NCBI RefSeq assembly: GCF_001542815.1
Contig: NZ_CP006992.1
Location: 850,001-914,000, forward strand
DNA from: Methylobacterium sp. AMS5
Lineage (GTDB): Bacteria; Pseudomonadota; Alphaproteobacteria; Rhizobiales; Beijerinckiaceae
Direction: 5' to 3'
DNA length: 64,000 nt
The position numbers and the translations under genes were made by a program. Of the stretch, positions 24,661 through 33,164 are shown piece after piece; position 1 is the first letter of the stretch; the number at the start of each line of letters is the position of its first letter. The notes under the pieces are model-generated. The model saw only the letters and a list, made by a program, of their open reading frames with translations, did not search any database and had not been told where the DNA came from.

Positions 24661-27600
24661 ATGGCGCGCACACTCAAAGAGGTCGGCTTCGTCCACCTCC
24701 ATGTCCACTCGTCCTACTCGCTGCTCGAAGGCGGCGTGAAGGCGGGTGATCTCGTCAAGGCGGCCGCGGCCGACCGGCAGCCCGCGCTCGCGCTCACCGA
24801 CACCAATAACCTGTTCGGGGCGCTGGAATTCTCCGAATACGCCGCCAAGGCGGGAATCCAGCCGATCGCAGGCCTGCAGCTCACGATCTGCTTCGAGGCG
24901 CCGGACCCGATGGCGCGTCTGCCCCAGGCCGGCTGCGCCAACATCGTGCTGCTCGCCCAGGACGAGGCCGGCTACGGCAACCTTCTGCGACTCGGAAGCC
25001 GGGCCCATTTCGACGGTCCGCTCGGTGCCGCGCCCAACCTCGCCGTCTCGGCCTTGGAGGGGAACGTCGAGGGCTTGATCGGCCTGACCGGCGGGCTCAC
25101 GGGACCGCTCGACACCAGTCTGCGCGCCGGCCGCGCCGATCAGGCCGCGCGCCGCCTGGAGATCCTGAAAGGGGCGTTCGGCGAGGAGCGGCTCTACGTC
25201 GAGATCCAGCGCCACGGCCTCGACGACGAGCGCGCGGTCGAGCGCGAATTGCTGCGGCTCGCCGATACGAACGGTCTGGGCATCGTCGCGACCAACGAGC
25301 CGTTCTTCGCCAAGCCCGGCGATTACGACGCGCACGACGCCCTGCTCGCCATCGCCGATGGCCGCCTCGTCTCCGACGAGCGCCGCCGCCGGCTGACGCC
25401 ACGCCACGCCTTCACCACGCGCGCCGCGATGATGGAGCTGTTTCGCGATCTGCCGGACGCGCTCTCGGCCTCGGTCGAGATCGCCATGCGCTGCGCCGTT
25501 CGGGCGCGTACCCGCAAACCCATCCTGCCGAATTTCGCCAGCGTCGCCGCGGGCGAGGCCCCGCCCATGGCCGAGGCACTGGCCGAGGCCGCCGAGACGC
25601 CGGTTCAGGCGGTGGCCGCCGACGAGCCGACCGAGCTGTGCCGGCAAGCGGAAGCCGGACTGGACCTCCGCCTGAAGCAGCACGGCACCGCCCCCGGCTT
25701 CACGGAGGAGGATTACCGCGCGCGGCTGAAGTTCGAGCTCGACGTCATCGTCAAGATGAAGTTCCCGGGCTACTTCCTGATCGTCTCGGACTTCATCAAG
25801 TGGGCCAAGGACCACGATATCCCCGTGGGACCGGGCCGCGGCTCGGGCGCGGGCTCCTTGGTGGCGTGGTCGCTGCTCATCACCGACCTCGACCCGCTTC
25901 GCTTCGGCCTGCTGTTCGAGCGCTTCCTCAACCCCGAACGCGTCAACATGCCGGACTTCGACATCGACTTCTGCGTCGAGGGCCGCGAGCGGGTGATCCG
26001 CTACGTGCAGCAGCGCTACGGCGAGCGGCAGGTCGGGCAGATCATCACCTTCGGGACATTGCTCGCCCGCGGCGTGCTGCGCGATGTCGGCCGCGTGCTG
26101 GAGATGCCCTACGGGCAGGTCGACAAGCTGACCAAGCTCGTGCCGCAGAACCCGGCCAAACCGGTGACGCTGGCCCAGGCGATCGAGGGCGAGCCCAAGC
26201 TCCAGCAGGCGATCGAGGAGGAGCCGATCGTCGCCCGCCTCGTCGAGATCTCGAAGAAGCTGGAGGGCCTGCATCGCCACGCCTCGACCCACGCCGCCGG
26301 CGTGGTGATCGGCGACCGGCCGCTCGAAGAGCTGGTGCCGCTCTACCGAGACCCGAAGACGGGCATGCGGGTGACCCAGTTCAACATGAAGTGGGTCGAG
26401 GAAGCCGGCCTCGTGAAGTTCGATTTCCTCGGCCTCAAGACCCTGACGATGCTGCGGTGCTGCACCGATCTGCTCAAGCAGCGCGGCATCGAGGTCGATC
26501 TCGCTCAGATCCCGCTCGACGACAAGAAGACCTACGAGCCGATGGGCCGCGGCGAGACCGTCGCGGTGTTCCAGGTGGAATCCGCCGGCATGCGCAAGGC
26601 GCTCTGCGAAATGCAGGCCGACCGCCTGGAGGATATCATCGCGCTGGTGGCGCTCTACCGGCCGGGCCCGATGGCCAACATCCCGGTCTATTGCGAGCGC
26701 AAGCTCGGGCGCGACGCCGGCAACGAGGCGAGCTGGTACTTGCACCCGATGCTGGAGCCGATCCTGAAGGAGACCTTCGGGATCATCGTCTACCAAGAGC
26801 AGGTGATGGAGATCGCCAAGCTCCTGGCCGGTTACTCGCTTGGGCAAGCCGACGTCCTGCGGAAAGCCATGGGCAAGAAGATCCGTGCGGAGATGGACGC
26901 CCAGCGCGACCGCTTCGTGAAGGGCTGCGCCGAGAACGGCCTGACCACGGCCAAGGCCGACGAGATCTTCGACCTGCTCGCCAAGTTCGCCGATTACGGC
27001 TTCAACAAGTCCCACGCGGCGGCCTACGCGCTGGTGACCTACCAGACCGCCTATCTGAAGGCGAACCATCCGGTCGAGTTCCTGGCCGCGGCCATGACGC
27101 TCGATATCGACAACACCGACAAGCTCGCCGAATTCCGCCAGGATGCGCAGCGCCTGAAGATCACGGTCGAGCCGCCGTCGGTGAACACCTCGGGCGTGGT
27201 GTTCGAGGTGCGGGAGGGGCGCATCCTCTACGCGCTCGCCGCGATCAAGGGCGTCGGCCGCTCGGCGGTGGAGTCGATCGTCGCCGCGCGCGGCGACACG
27301 CCGTTCAAGGACCTCGCCTGCTTCGCCCGCCGCCTGAACCCGCGCCACGTCAACAAGCGCACGCTGGAAAACCTGATCGCGGCCGGCGCGCTGGACTGCA
27401 TCGAGCCGGACCGGGCGCGGGCCTGGGCCGCGGTCGAGCCGATGATGAAGATGGCCCAGGGCGCGGCCGAGGCCGAGACCTCGGGCATCACCGACATGTT
27501 CGGCGGCGTCGCCTCGGTGGATGTGGCGTTGCGCATCCCAGCCCACGAATTCTGGACCCACACCGACAAGCTGAAGCGCGAATGCGACGCCATCGGCTTC

Positions 27601-28182
27601 TTCCTCTCGGGTCATCCGCTCGACGAGTACGGGCCGATCCTCGAAAAGCTGCGGGTCCAGTCCTGGGCCGATTTCTGCCGGGGGGTGCGGGCGGGCACGG
27701 CCAGCGTGGGCCGCATCGCCGCCTCGGTGCTCGACCGCTCGGAGCGGCGCACCAAGAGCGGCAACAAGCTCGGCATCGTCATCCTCTCGGATCAGACCGG
27801 GCATTTCGAGGCGATCATCTTCTCCGAGGGGCTCAACCAGTACCGCGACATCCTCGAACCCGGCCGGCCGCTGGTGCTGACGATCCAGGCCAACCTGGAG
27901 GGCGAGGACGTGCGCGCCCGCATCACCACCGCCGAGCCGCTCGATCAGGCCGCCGCCCGCCACCAGAAGGGCATGCGCATCTTCCTGCGAGACGACCGCG
28001 CCCTGAGTTCGGTGCAGCAGCGCCTGACCCTTCGTGGCGAGGGCGAGGTCTCGCTGATCCTGATCCTCGATGGCGGCGAGCGCGAGGTCGAGGTGCGGCT
28101 GAAGGACCGCTACCAGGCAACCCCGCAGGTCGCGGGTGCGCTGCGCGCCGTGCCGGGGGTGGTGCAGGTCGAGGTGAACTGA
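24661..28182 (+). CDS. dnaE: DNA polymerase III subunit alpha
   Basis: Replicative polymerase subunit of 1173 residues. The N-terminal PHP domain starts at FVHLHVHSSYSLLEG; the polymerase core carries the Asp-rich catalytic loop MPDFDIDFC (about residues 430-438), GPGRGSGAGSLVAW and KFDFLGLKTLTML; a helix-hairpin-helix and an OB fold (NKLGIVILSDQTGHFEAIIF) follow. Length, complete PHP domain and the C-terminal extension mark it as the housekeeping DnaE1 rather than the SOS mutagenesis polymerase DnaE2. The ATG at 24661 is preceded by AGGGTCCTCC. The stop codon directly abuts a family B repeat. Confidence 0.96.
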   Translation: MARTLKEVGFVHLHVHSSYSLLEGGVKAGDLVKAAAADRQPALALTDTNNLFGALEFSEYAAKAGIQPIAGLQLTICFEAPDPMARLPQAGCANIVLLAQDEAGYGNLLRLGSRAHFDGPLGAAPNLAVSALEGNVEGLIGLTGGLTGPLDTSLRAGRADQAARRLEILKGAFGEERLYVEIQRHGLDDERAVERELLRLADTNGLGIVATNEPFFAKPGDYDAHDALLAIADGRLVSDERRRRLTPRHAFTTRAAMMELFRDLPDALSASVEIAMRCAVRARTRKPILPNFASVAAGEAPPMAEALAEAAETPVQAVAADEPTELCRQAEAGLDLRLKQHGTAPGFTEEDYRARLKFELDVIVKMKFPGYFLIVSDFIKWAKDHDIPVGPGRGSGAGSLVAWSLLITDLDPLRFGLLFERFLNPERVNMPDFDIDFCVEGRERVIRYVQQRYGERQVGQIITFGTLLARGVLRDVGRVLEMPYGQVDKLTKLVPQNPAKPVTLAQAIEGEPKLQQAIEEEPIVARLVEISKKLEGLHRHASTHAAGVVIGDRPLEELVPLYRDPKTGMRVTQFNMKWVEEAGLVKFDFLGLKTLTMLRCCTDLLKQRGIEVDLAQIPLDDKKTYEPMGRGETVAVFQVESAGMRKALCEMQADRLEDIIALVALYRPGPMANIPVYCERKLGRDAGNEASWYLHPMLEPILKETFGIIVYQEQVMEIAKLLAGYSLGQADVLRKAMGKKIRAEMDAQRDRFVKGCAENGLTTAKADEIFDLLAKFADYGFNKSHAAAYALVTYQTAYLKANHPVEFLAAAMTLDIDNTDKLAEFRQDAQRLKITVEPPSVNTSGVVFEVREGRILYALAAIKGVGRSAVESIVAARGDTPFKDLACFARRLNPRHVNKRTLENLIAAGALDCIEPDRARAWAAVEPMMKMAQGAAEAETSGITDMFGGVASVDVALRIPAHEFWTHTDKLKRECDAIGFFLSGHPLDEYGPILEKLRVQSWADFCRGVRAGTASVGRIAASVLDRSERRTKSGNKLGIVILSDQTGHFEAIIFSEGLNQYRDILEPGRPLVLTIQANLEGEDVRARITTAEPLDQAAARHQKGMRIFLRDDRALSSVQQRLTLRGEGEVSLILILDGGEREVEVRLKDRYQATPQVAGALRAVPGVVQVEVN

Positions 28183-28261
28183 ATGTCTCGCACGAAATGC
28201 CCGCTGCGCCGCCGTACCCGGAGGGGAGACGGTCGGTGATCGGGCGTTTCGTGGGGCATTC
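28183..28261 (+). repeat. family B dispersed repeat, copy 2
   Basis: Starts on the base after the dnaE stop codon and runs 79 bp, from ATGTCTCGCACGAAA to GCGTTTCGTGGGGCATT. It shares CCCGCTGCGCCGCCGT and TCGGTGATCGGGCGTTTCGT with copy 1. The remaining 240 bases up to the transglycosylase gene hold nothing I recognise. Confidence 0.8.
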
Positions 28262-28504
28262 GGAGCGGGATCGGCTGCAATCCGCCGCTAACCAATCCGA
28301 TCATGTCCGCAGGATAGTGGCGCTGCAGCACCGTTCGTGCCTCACCGCCGCCACAGCTCGGTGATTCTGCCAAGGTCTGGTTCGTCCGAACTCAAGGTAA
28401 CGGGCGTGGGCTCCGATGATTGGGGCTCGCCCGGCGCCGCGCAACGGCCGAAGCCCTGTGATTGCCGCGGCGCCGCGTGAGGCCGCCGCCTGATGGAGTG
28501 TGGG

Positions 28505-29290
28505 ATGACCGGACACGGATTGAGAATGGTGGCGGTTGCCGCCCTGATGGGTCTGGCCGGCACGGCGCAGGCGGCGCAGTGCGGCAACAATGCCGCCGGC
28601 TTCGAGGCCTGGAAGGACGAGTTCGCCGCCGAGGCCAAGGGCCGGGCGAGCCCGGCCTCGCTCGCGGCGCTCGCCAACACGTCCTATTCCACCGCGACCA
28701 TCTCGGCCGATCGCGGCCAGAAGAGCTTCAAGCTCTCGCTCGACCAGTTCCTGGCCAAGCGCGGCGGCAACGTCATCGTCTCCCGCGGACGCGCCCTCAA
28801 GGCGCAGAACGCGGCGCTCTTCGCCTCGATCGAGCAGCGCTACGGCGTCCCGCCGGGCCCGCTCCTGGCGATCTGGGGCATGGAGACCGGCTTCGGTGCC
28901 GTGAAGGGCAACGTCAACACCCTCTCGGCCGTGGCGACGCTCGCCTATGATTGCCGCCGCTCGGCCTACTTCACCGATCAGCTCTACGCCGCGCTCAAGC
29001 TCGTCGACAGCGGCGTGCTGACCCCCGCCACCCGCGGAGCGGCCCATGGCGAGGTCGGCCACACCCAGTTTCTCCCTAAGAACGTCCTGACCTACGGCGT
29101 CGGCGGCAGTCTCGACAGCGCGCCGGTCGCGCTGAACTCCACCGCCAACTTCCTGAAAGGTCACGGTTGGCAACGGGGCGCGGGCTACCAGCCCGGCGAG
29201 CCGAACTTCGCCGCGATCCAGGGCTGGAACGCGGCGGGCGTCTACCAGCGCGCCATCGCTCTCCTCGGCGCGCGGATCGACGGGCAGTAG
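28505..29290 (+). CDS. lytic murein transglycosylase (SLT_2/MltB-like)
   Basis: Exported muramidase-like enzyme that cleaves the MurNAc-GlcNAc bond with formation of 1,6-anhydroMurNAc. A Sec signal peptide (about residues 1-22, ending GTAQAAQ) is followed by an SLT_2 domain. The catalytic Glu lies in GPLLAIWGMETGFGAVKGN, typical of MltB-type enzymes, and the block GEVGHTQFLPKNVLTYG supplies the second substrate-binding motif. At 261 residues it is the short form without a peptidoglycan-binding C-terminal domain. The ATG at 28505 has GGAG upstream; another ATG lies 12 bases earlier. Confidence 0.88.
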   Translation: MTGHGLRMVAVAALMGLAGTAQAAQCGNNAAGFEAWKDEFAAEAKGRASPASLAALANTSYSTATISADRGQKSFKLSLDQFLAKRGGNVIVSRGRALKAQNAALFASIEQRYGVPPGPLLAIWGMETGFGAVKGNVNTLSAVATLAYDCRRSAYFTDQLYAALKLVDSGVLTPATRGAAHGEVGHTQFLPKNVLTYGVGGSLDSAPVALNSTANFLKGHGWQRGAGYQPGEPNFAAIQGWNAAGVYQRAIALLGARIDGQ

Positions 29291-29406
29291 TCCGCTTCGC
29301 AGTTCCGTCAGGGCGAGCGGGGCGAAGCCCTCCAGCGGCGTGCCCGATCCGGCGCGCTCGCGCCCTGGCTCGCCGACGCTCCGCCTCGCGATGACGGAGG
29401 CGAGAA

Positions 29407-30120
29407 CTACGCGCAGGCCGCGCGCCGCTCCCGCAGGCGCTCGGCCACGAGCGCCTGGAGCGACCACAGGTGCCGGTCGTGGATGCCGAGCCGGGCGCAG
29501 GCCTCCACGGTGCGGAGCAGATATTCGGCGCTCGGGCCGAGATGCCCGCAGGCCGCCGCGATCTTGTCGGCGATCTCGGCATCCGAGAGGCGGCCGGTGT
29601 AGCGGTCGCTCTGCCGGTTCACCATGAAGGTTAGCGCCGTGACCGGCCCGGCCTCCGTCTCCACCGAGACCCAGCGGCCCTCGTAGCCCTTGCCCTTCAT
29701 CTCCCGCCGCCAGACCGGCATCAGGATGGCGTGCGGGTCGGCATCGTCCAGGCGGAAGGCGACGCCACGGCAGAGTCCGCCCCGGTCGAGCCCGAGCACC
29801 AAGCCGGGACTCTCCGGCGTGCCGCGAAACCGCCGCTGCAGCAGGCAGAAGCGGCGATGCCAGCCCCGCAGGGTGCCGAGCCGGTGCTCGTGATAAGCGA
29901 ATTCCGGGTTCCACAGCAGCGAGCCGTAGGCGAACACCCAGAGCCCGCCGTCGGGCGAGGCCCGCCGCGCCAGCATCGCCGCGAGTTCGGGCGCGAGAGC
30001 GTCGTCGGAGAGCAGCGTCAGCGCGTTCGGGTCGTCGGAGATGGGCTCGGGATGGGCACGGGCGATGAGGTCGAGGGAAAGCGACAGGGGACGAGGGGCC
30101 ATCGGTCCGGAACGGACCAT
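29407..30120 (-). CDS. chaC: glutathione-specific gamma-glutamylcyclotransferase, ChaC family
   Basis: Cytosolic enzyme that degrades glutathione to 5-oxoproline and Cys-Gly. The 237 residues contain the ChaC substrate loop FAYGSLLWNP (about residues 63-72), the RGWHRRFC segment, and the Glu of MPVWRREM at the catalytic-base position. The N-terminal 55 residues are extra to the domain. Starts at 30120 and 30102 (second Met) are both possible; neither has a clear ribosome-binding site, and an inverted repeat GGTCCG/CGGACC covers the region. Between this gene and the transglycosylase there is a convergent gap of 116 bases. Confidence 0.88.
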   Translation of the reverse strand: MVRSGPMAPRPLSLSLDLIARAHPEPISDDPNALTLLSDDALAPELAAMLARRASPDGGLWVFAYGSLLWNPEFAYHEHRLGTLRGWHRRFCLLQRRFRGTPESPGLVLGLDRGGLCRGVAFRLDDADPHAILMPVWRREMKGKGYEGRWVSVETEAGPVTALTFMVNRQSDRYTGRLSDAEIADKIAAACGHLGPSAEYLLRTVEACARLGIHDRHLWSLQALVAERLRERRAACA

Positions 30121-30172
30121 TTTTGGGGGTGTGGGCGCAACCCGTTTCGCTGCGGCCCCATAGTCTTTTCGA

Positions 30173-30496
30173 TCACGGCCGGGACATCACATGCACGGCG
30201 GTGATTCCGGCAATGGTCGATTCGTTCGACCACGTATCGATCTCTTCGAGGATCGACCCACTCAGCGTCCATCCATGGGCGACGGCCTGGGCACGATCCA
30301 GGGTTTGGAGCACGTGCTCGGCCCAGGATTGGGTGGGATGTTCCGTCTCCGCGACGACGATGTAACTGCCTTCCCTGTCGGGCGCGGCCTTGAGGATCAC
30401 AACGGACAGGTCGGCCCGTTTGAAATGGCGGGCAGCTACCCTGAGGGCCGCTGCCTCCGTCCTACAATCGCTGAACAGGCGCCATGTCAGAATCAT
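30173..30496 (-). CDS. hypothetical protein
   Basis: A 107-residue ORF with AAGG just upstream of its ATG and lower GC than flanking genes. The sequence alternates hydrophobic and polar residues in a way expected for an alpha/beta fold (LSVVILKAAPDREGSYIVVAETEHP; WAEHVLQTLDRAQAVAHGW). It has no signal peptide, membrane segment or recognised motif. It opens the minus-strand lower-GC island that also holds the HEAT-repeat gene. Confidence 0.5.
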   Translation of the reverse strand: MILTWRLFSDCRTEAAALRVAARHFKRADLSVVILKAAPDREGSYIVVAETEHPTQSWAEHVLQTLDRAQAVAHGWTLSGSILEEIDTWSNESTIAGITAVHVMSRP

Positions 30497-30549
30497 AATA
30501 CCTTGTGTTCACTGGTGTCGCCTCATCGGCAGGGGCCCGACGTAACGTC

Positions 30550-30750
30550 TCAACCTGTCGGCGAATCCGGTTCCGGAAACGGCTCGCTGCGGTGCCCCTC
30601 GCACACTTCCTCCTCGTCGCTCAGGACGGTGAGCACCCCCGTCGCCTCACGCACCACGAGTTTCGGCCGCTCGGGCTTGCCGAAGGTGCGGCCGCTCATC
30701 CGGGTCGAGATGCATCAGAACTGGCGGCCCCCATTCTCAAACGGACCCCT
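30550..30750 (-). pseudogene. decayed 3' copy of the neighbouring lipoprotein gene
   Basis: Minus-strand translation reads GPFENGGRQF, stop (TGA at 30715-30717), then CISTRMSGRTFGKPERPKLV and continues to a stop at 30550-30552. It matches the C-terminal half of the lipoprotein encoded at 31779-32171 (RMSGRTFGKPERPKL, EGHRSEPF) with scattered differences. The N-terminal half, signal peptide and lipobox are missing. It lies just downstream of the HEAT-repeat gene, so the HEAT gene is flanked by two related sequences in direct orientation. Confidence 0.8.
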
Positions 30751-30777
30751 TTTCGAGGGCGCGAGCGCAAGCCCGCT

Positions 30778-31683
30778 TCAAGCATCCGGCAGGTCGGACA
30801 TCGGGCGGGGTCTATCGACAATGCAGCCGCAGGCCTGCATCGCGTCCTGCCAAGTCTCGGTCAGGTCGAACACTGTCCCGTCCTCTTCCATGGTCAGGCC
30901 CCGATCGGCTGCCGACATGAGAGCTTCGCACAACTGAGGACTGGCGATCCGCTCCGCGGCGTAGAGCAGGTCGTGTGTTACGCGCCTTTTCAGCTCGCTG
31001 ACGACCGTCGGAATAACGCTTGGATCCTCTCGCCTGATCAGGCCCTCGATAGCCTCATTCTGCGCATAAGGATCGGTGTCATTGAGACGGGCACGCAGGG
31101 CGCGGCGAATCGCAGGCGTGTCCGTGTTGATCAGCGATCCTAATCCGAAGGTGGCCCAATCCCGAACGATTTCATCGCTGTCTGTGGAGAGTTCGATCAA
31201 TCCGTTGATGGCGCGCTCGTCGTCGTGGCAGGACAGAGCATGTACGACGCTATACCGCACACGATCGTCCGGATGCTGCCGTAAGGCAAGGACCGCAGGG
31301 ATTGCCCTCCCATCGCGCAGATGGCCAAGGGCGAAGCAAACATCTCTGAAAACCAAGTCATCACGGCGTCCAGCCATCTCTTCTGCGAGAAGCGCTGTGA
31401 GTATCTGGTAGCGCTCCTCGCCGAAGATCGGGCCGGGGCTATGGAGGGTCTCGCCCAATCGACCAAGCACTGACGCGCCGGCACGGCGGTGCAAGGCATC
31501 GGAACTCTCGCAGGCGGCTCGTGCCGCTTCGAGAACGTCCCGAGATGCGAGCTTACAAAGTCGCGATTGGGCGGCGAAGCCGAGATTTTCCTCTGCCGAA
31601 TTATCCTCGGCCTCGACCGAGGCTATGACCAGATCCATCAACGCTGGCACATCGGTCGGCAAGTCTGCGGTCTTCAAATTCAT
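30778..31683 (-). CDS. HEAT-repeat protein
   Basis: A 301-residue soluble helical-repeat protein. Successive HEAT/PBS-lyase-type helices are visible: DVCFALGHLRDGRAIPAVLALRQ, VRYSVVHALSCHDDERAINGLIEL, VRDWATFGLGSLI, AIRRALRARLNDTDPYAQNEAIEGLI. Such repeats act as protein-interaction scaffolds; some serve as immunity or phycobilin-lyase-like proteins, but nothing here decides. GC content is clearly lower than neighbours and codon use looks foreign. It sits between the intact lipoprotein gene and its decayed copy. Function unknown. Confidence 0.75.
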   Translation of the reverse strand: MNLKTADLPTDVPALMDLVIASVEAEDNSAEENLGFAAQSRLCKLASRDVLEAARAACESSDALHRRAGASVLGRLGETLHSPGPIFGEERYQILTALLAEEMAGRRDDLVFRDVCFALGHLRDGRAIPAVLALRQHPDDRVRYSVVHALSCHDDERAINGLIELSTDSDEIVRDWATFGLGSLINTDTPAIRRALRARLNDTDPYAQNEAIEGLIRREDPSVIPTVVSELKRRVTHDLLYAAERIASPQLCEALMSAADRGLTMEEDGTVFDLTETWQDAMQACGCIVDRPRPMSDLPDA

Positions 31684-31778
31684 CGTGGTCGCCGTTCGGA
31701 TAGGACTCGTGACGCCGGCGGAAGATGTCCGCCCGGTGGACGAAGAGCCGAAGCAAATTGGGCTGTGTCCTTCCCAGA

Positions 31779-32171
31779 TTAGGCCCCCGGCGAATCCAGC
31801 TCCGCAAACGGCTCGCTGCGATGCCCCTCGCAGGTCTCCTCCTCGTCGCCCAGGACGGTGAGGGCGCCGCCCTCCTCCCGCAGCACGAGCTTGGGCCGTT
31901 CCGGCTTGCCGAAGGTGCGTCCGCTCATCCGGGTTGAGACGCAGTAGAGCCGGCGCCCGCCATCCTCGAACGGGCCGGCGATTCGGCTATGCGCGAACCG
32001 CACCGGGATCAGCGAGACGGAGCCGAAGGCGACCTGACGCAGGGCCAAAGCCGCGATCCGCTCGCGGACCGTGCCGGTCGAGGCGGAGGGCGAAGGCGGG
32101 GCGGCGGTCGCGGTGCAGCCGCCGACCGCGAGAACCATCGCCAGCATCACCCCGCCGCGCCGCCCGACCAT
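31779..32171 (-). CDS. small lipoprotein of unknown function
   Basis: A 130-residue lipoprotein precursor. The N-terminus MVGRRGGVMLAMVLAVGGC has a basic start, a hydrophobic core and the lipobox VGGC, so cleavage before Cys19 and lipidation are expected; a Pro/Ser/Ala linker follows. The mature domain contains RRLYCVSTRMSGRTFGKPER and ends DEEETCEGHRSEPFAELDS, with two Cys that could form a disulfide. I do not recognise the family. The gene is divergent from recO (129 bases apart), and a decayed copy of its 3' half lies 1 kb downstream. Confidence 0.75.
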   Translation of the reverse strand: MVGRRGGVMLAMVLAVGGCTATAAPPSPSASTGTVRERIAALALRQVAFGSVSLIPVRFAHSRIAGPFEDGGRRLYCVSTRMSGRTFGKPERPKLVLREEGGALTVLGDEEETCEGHRSEPFAELDSPGA

Positions 32172-32300
32172 CACCGAATCACCCGTTGCGGGAAAAGCGT
32201 AGCAGTTTCGATCAGGGCAGGAAATGAATTCACCATGGCAACTCGATTTCGGCGTGCAAAGCAGTCCCGTTCCGGCATCGGAATGATTATCTCTTTCCCC

Positions 32301-33041
32301 ATGCAATGGATCGACGATGGCCTGGTGATCGGCCTGCGCAAGCACGGCGAGACCGGAATCGTGCTCGAACTGATGACGCCGGAGCACGGGCGCCATCTCG
32401 GGCTCGTCCATGGCGGGCGCTCGCGGCGGATGCAGCCGATGCTCCAGCCCGGCAACACGCTGCGCGCGACGTGGCGGGCGCGGCTCGACGGGGCGCTCGG
32501 CGCCTACGCGGTCGAGCCGCTGACCCTGAACGCCTCGCGCCTGATGGATTCGGGTCTCGCGCTCTACGGTGTCGCGCATCTCTCGGCGCTGCTGCGGCTC
32601 CTGCCGGAGCGCGATCCGCATCCGGCGCTCTACGAGGCGGCGCAGATCCTGCTCACCCATCTCGACGATCCCGAAATCGCGCCCGCGCTGATGGTGCGGT
32701 TCGAACTCGCCCTGCTCGCCGGGCTCGGCTTCGGCCTCGACCTGTCGCATTGCGCGGCCACGGGCGCCAACGACGCCCTGGTCTACGTCTCGCCCAAAAG
32801 TGGGCGCGCGGTCAGCGCCTCGGCGGGCGAGCCTTTTCGCGATCGCCTGCTGCCGCTTCCCCCCTTCCTGCGCGACCGCGACCAACCGGGCAGCGGCTGG
32901 CGCACGCCCGACGCCCACGACGTTCGGGAGGGGTTTACCTTGACGGGGTACTTCCTCGATCAGCATGTCTGGCGCCCGCGGGCGCAAGACACGCCGGAGG
33001 AACGCGCACGATTCGTCGCACTCGGCACTGGCCCGAGTTGA
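32301..33041 (+). CDS. recO: DNA repair protein RecO
   Basis: RecFOR-pathway mediator that helps load RecA onto SSB-coated single-stranded DNA. The 246 residues start MQWIDDGLVIGLRKHGETG, the canonical RecO OB-fold entry, with LVHGGRSRRM and QPGNTL in the first domain, the helical middle domain, and DRDQPGSGWRTP and TGYFLDQHVW near the end. The start at 32301 matches family length; an ATG 18 bases upstream is an alternative. It lies immediately upstream of parC, with a LexA-like box between. Confidence 0.9.
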   Translation: MQWIDDGLVIGLRKHGETGIVLELMTPEHGRHLGLVHGGRSRRMQPMLQPGNTLRATWRARLDGALGAYAVEPLTLNASRLMDSGLALYGVAHLSALLRLLPERDPHPALYEAAQILLTHLDDPEIAPALMVRFELALLAGLGFGLDLSHCAATGANDALVYVSPKSGRAVSASAGEPFRDRLLPLPPFLRDRDQPGSGWRTPDAHDVREGFTLTGYFLDQHVWRPRAQDTPEERARFVALGTGPS

Positions 33042-33066
33042 CCGTGTTCGTGTTATGTTCTGGTAC
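33038..33066 (+). promoter_or_regulatory. promoter region with LexA-like box (GTTC-N7-GTTC) before parC
   Basis: GTTC at 33046-33049 and 33057-33060 with exactly seven bases between, preceded by a TTGACC -35-like hexamer at 33038-33043. A 17-base spacing would put TGGTAC at the -10, which is a weak match. It lies 5 bases after the recO stop and 105 bases before the parC start. The arrangement fits a LexA-repressed promoter, but the evidence is motif only. Confidence 0.45.
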
Positions 33067-33164
33067 ATTTCGAGAAGCGCCGTGACCCGTCAGACAACGG
33101 GGAACGGTGGCGGACGCCGACGCAAGGTCGGCGCCCGGACTGAACTGACGATGTGGAGTGAGTG

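Noticed and set aside
24388..27963. Minus-strand open frame of about 1190 codons opposite dnaE
   Set aside because: Shadow of dnaE third-position GC; no recognisable motif and the dnaE identity is certain.
24661..28182. Reading dnaE as the SOS polymerase DnaE2 because of the nearby LexA box
   Set aside because: Length, PHP domain and C-terminal part fit DnaE1; no imuA/imuB neighbours, and the box belongs to the small ORF 350 bases upstream.
29291..29406. GC-rich stretch with GCCTCGCGATGACGG between the transglycosylase and chaC genes
   Set aside because: Resembles a common intergenic repeat end but has no second copy in the window, so no repeat is called.
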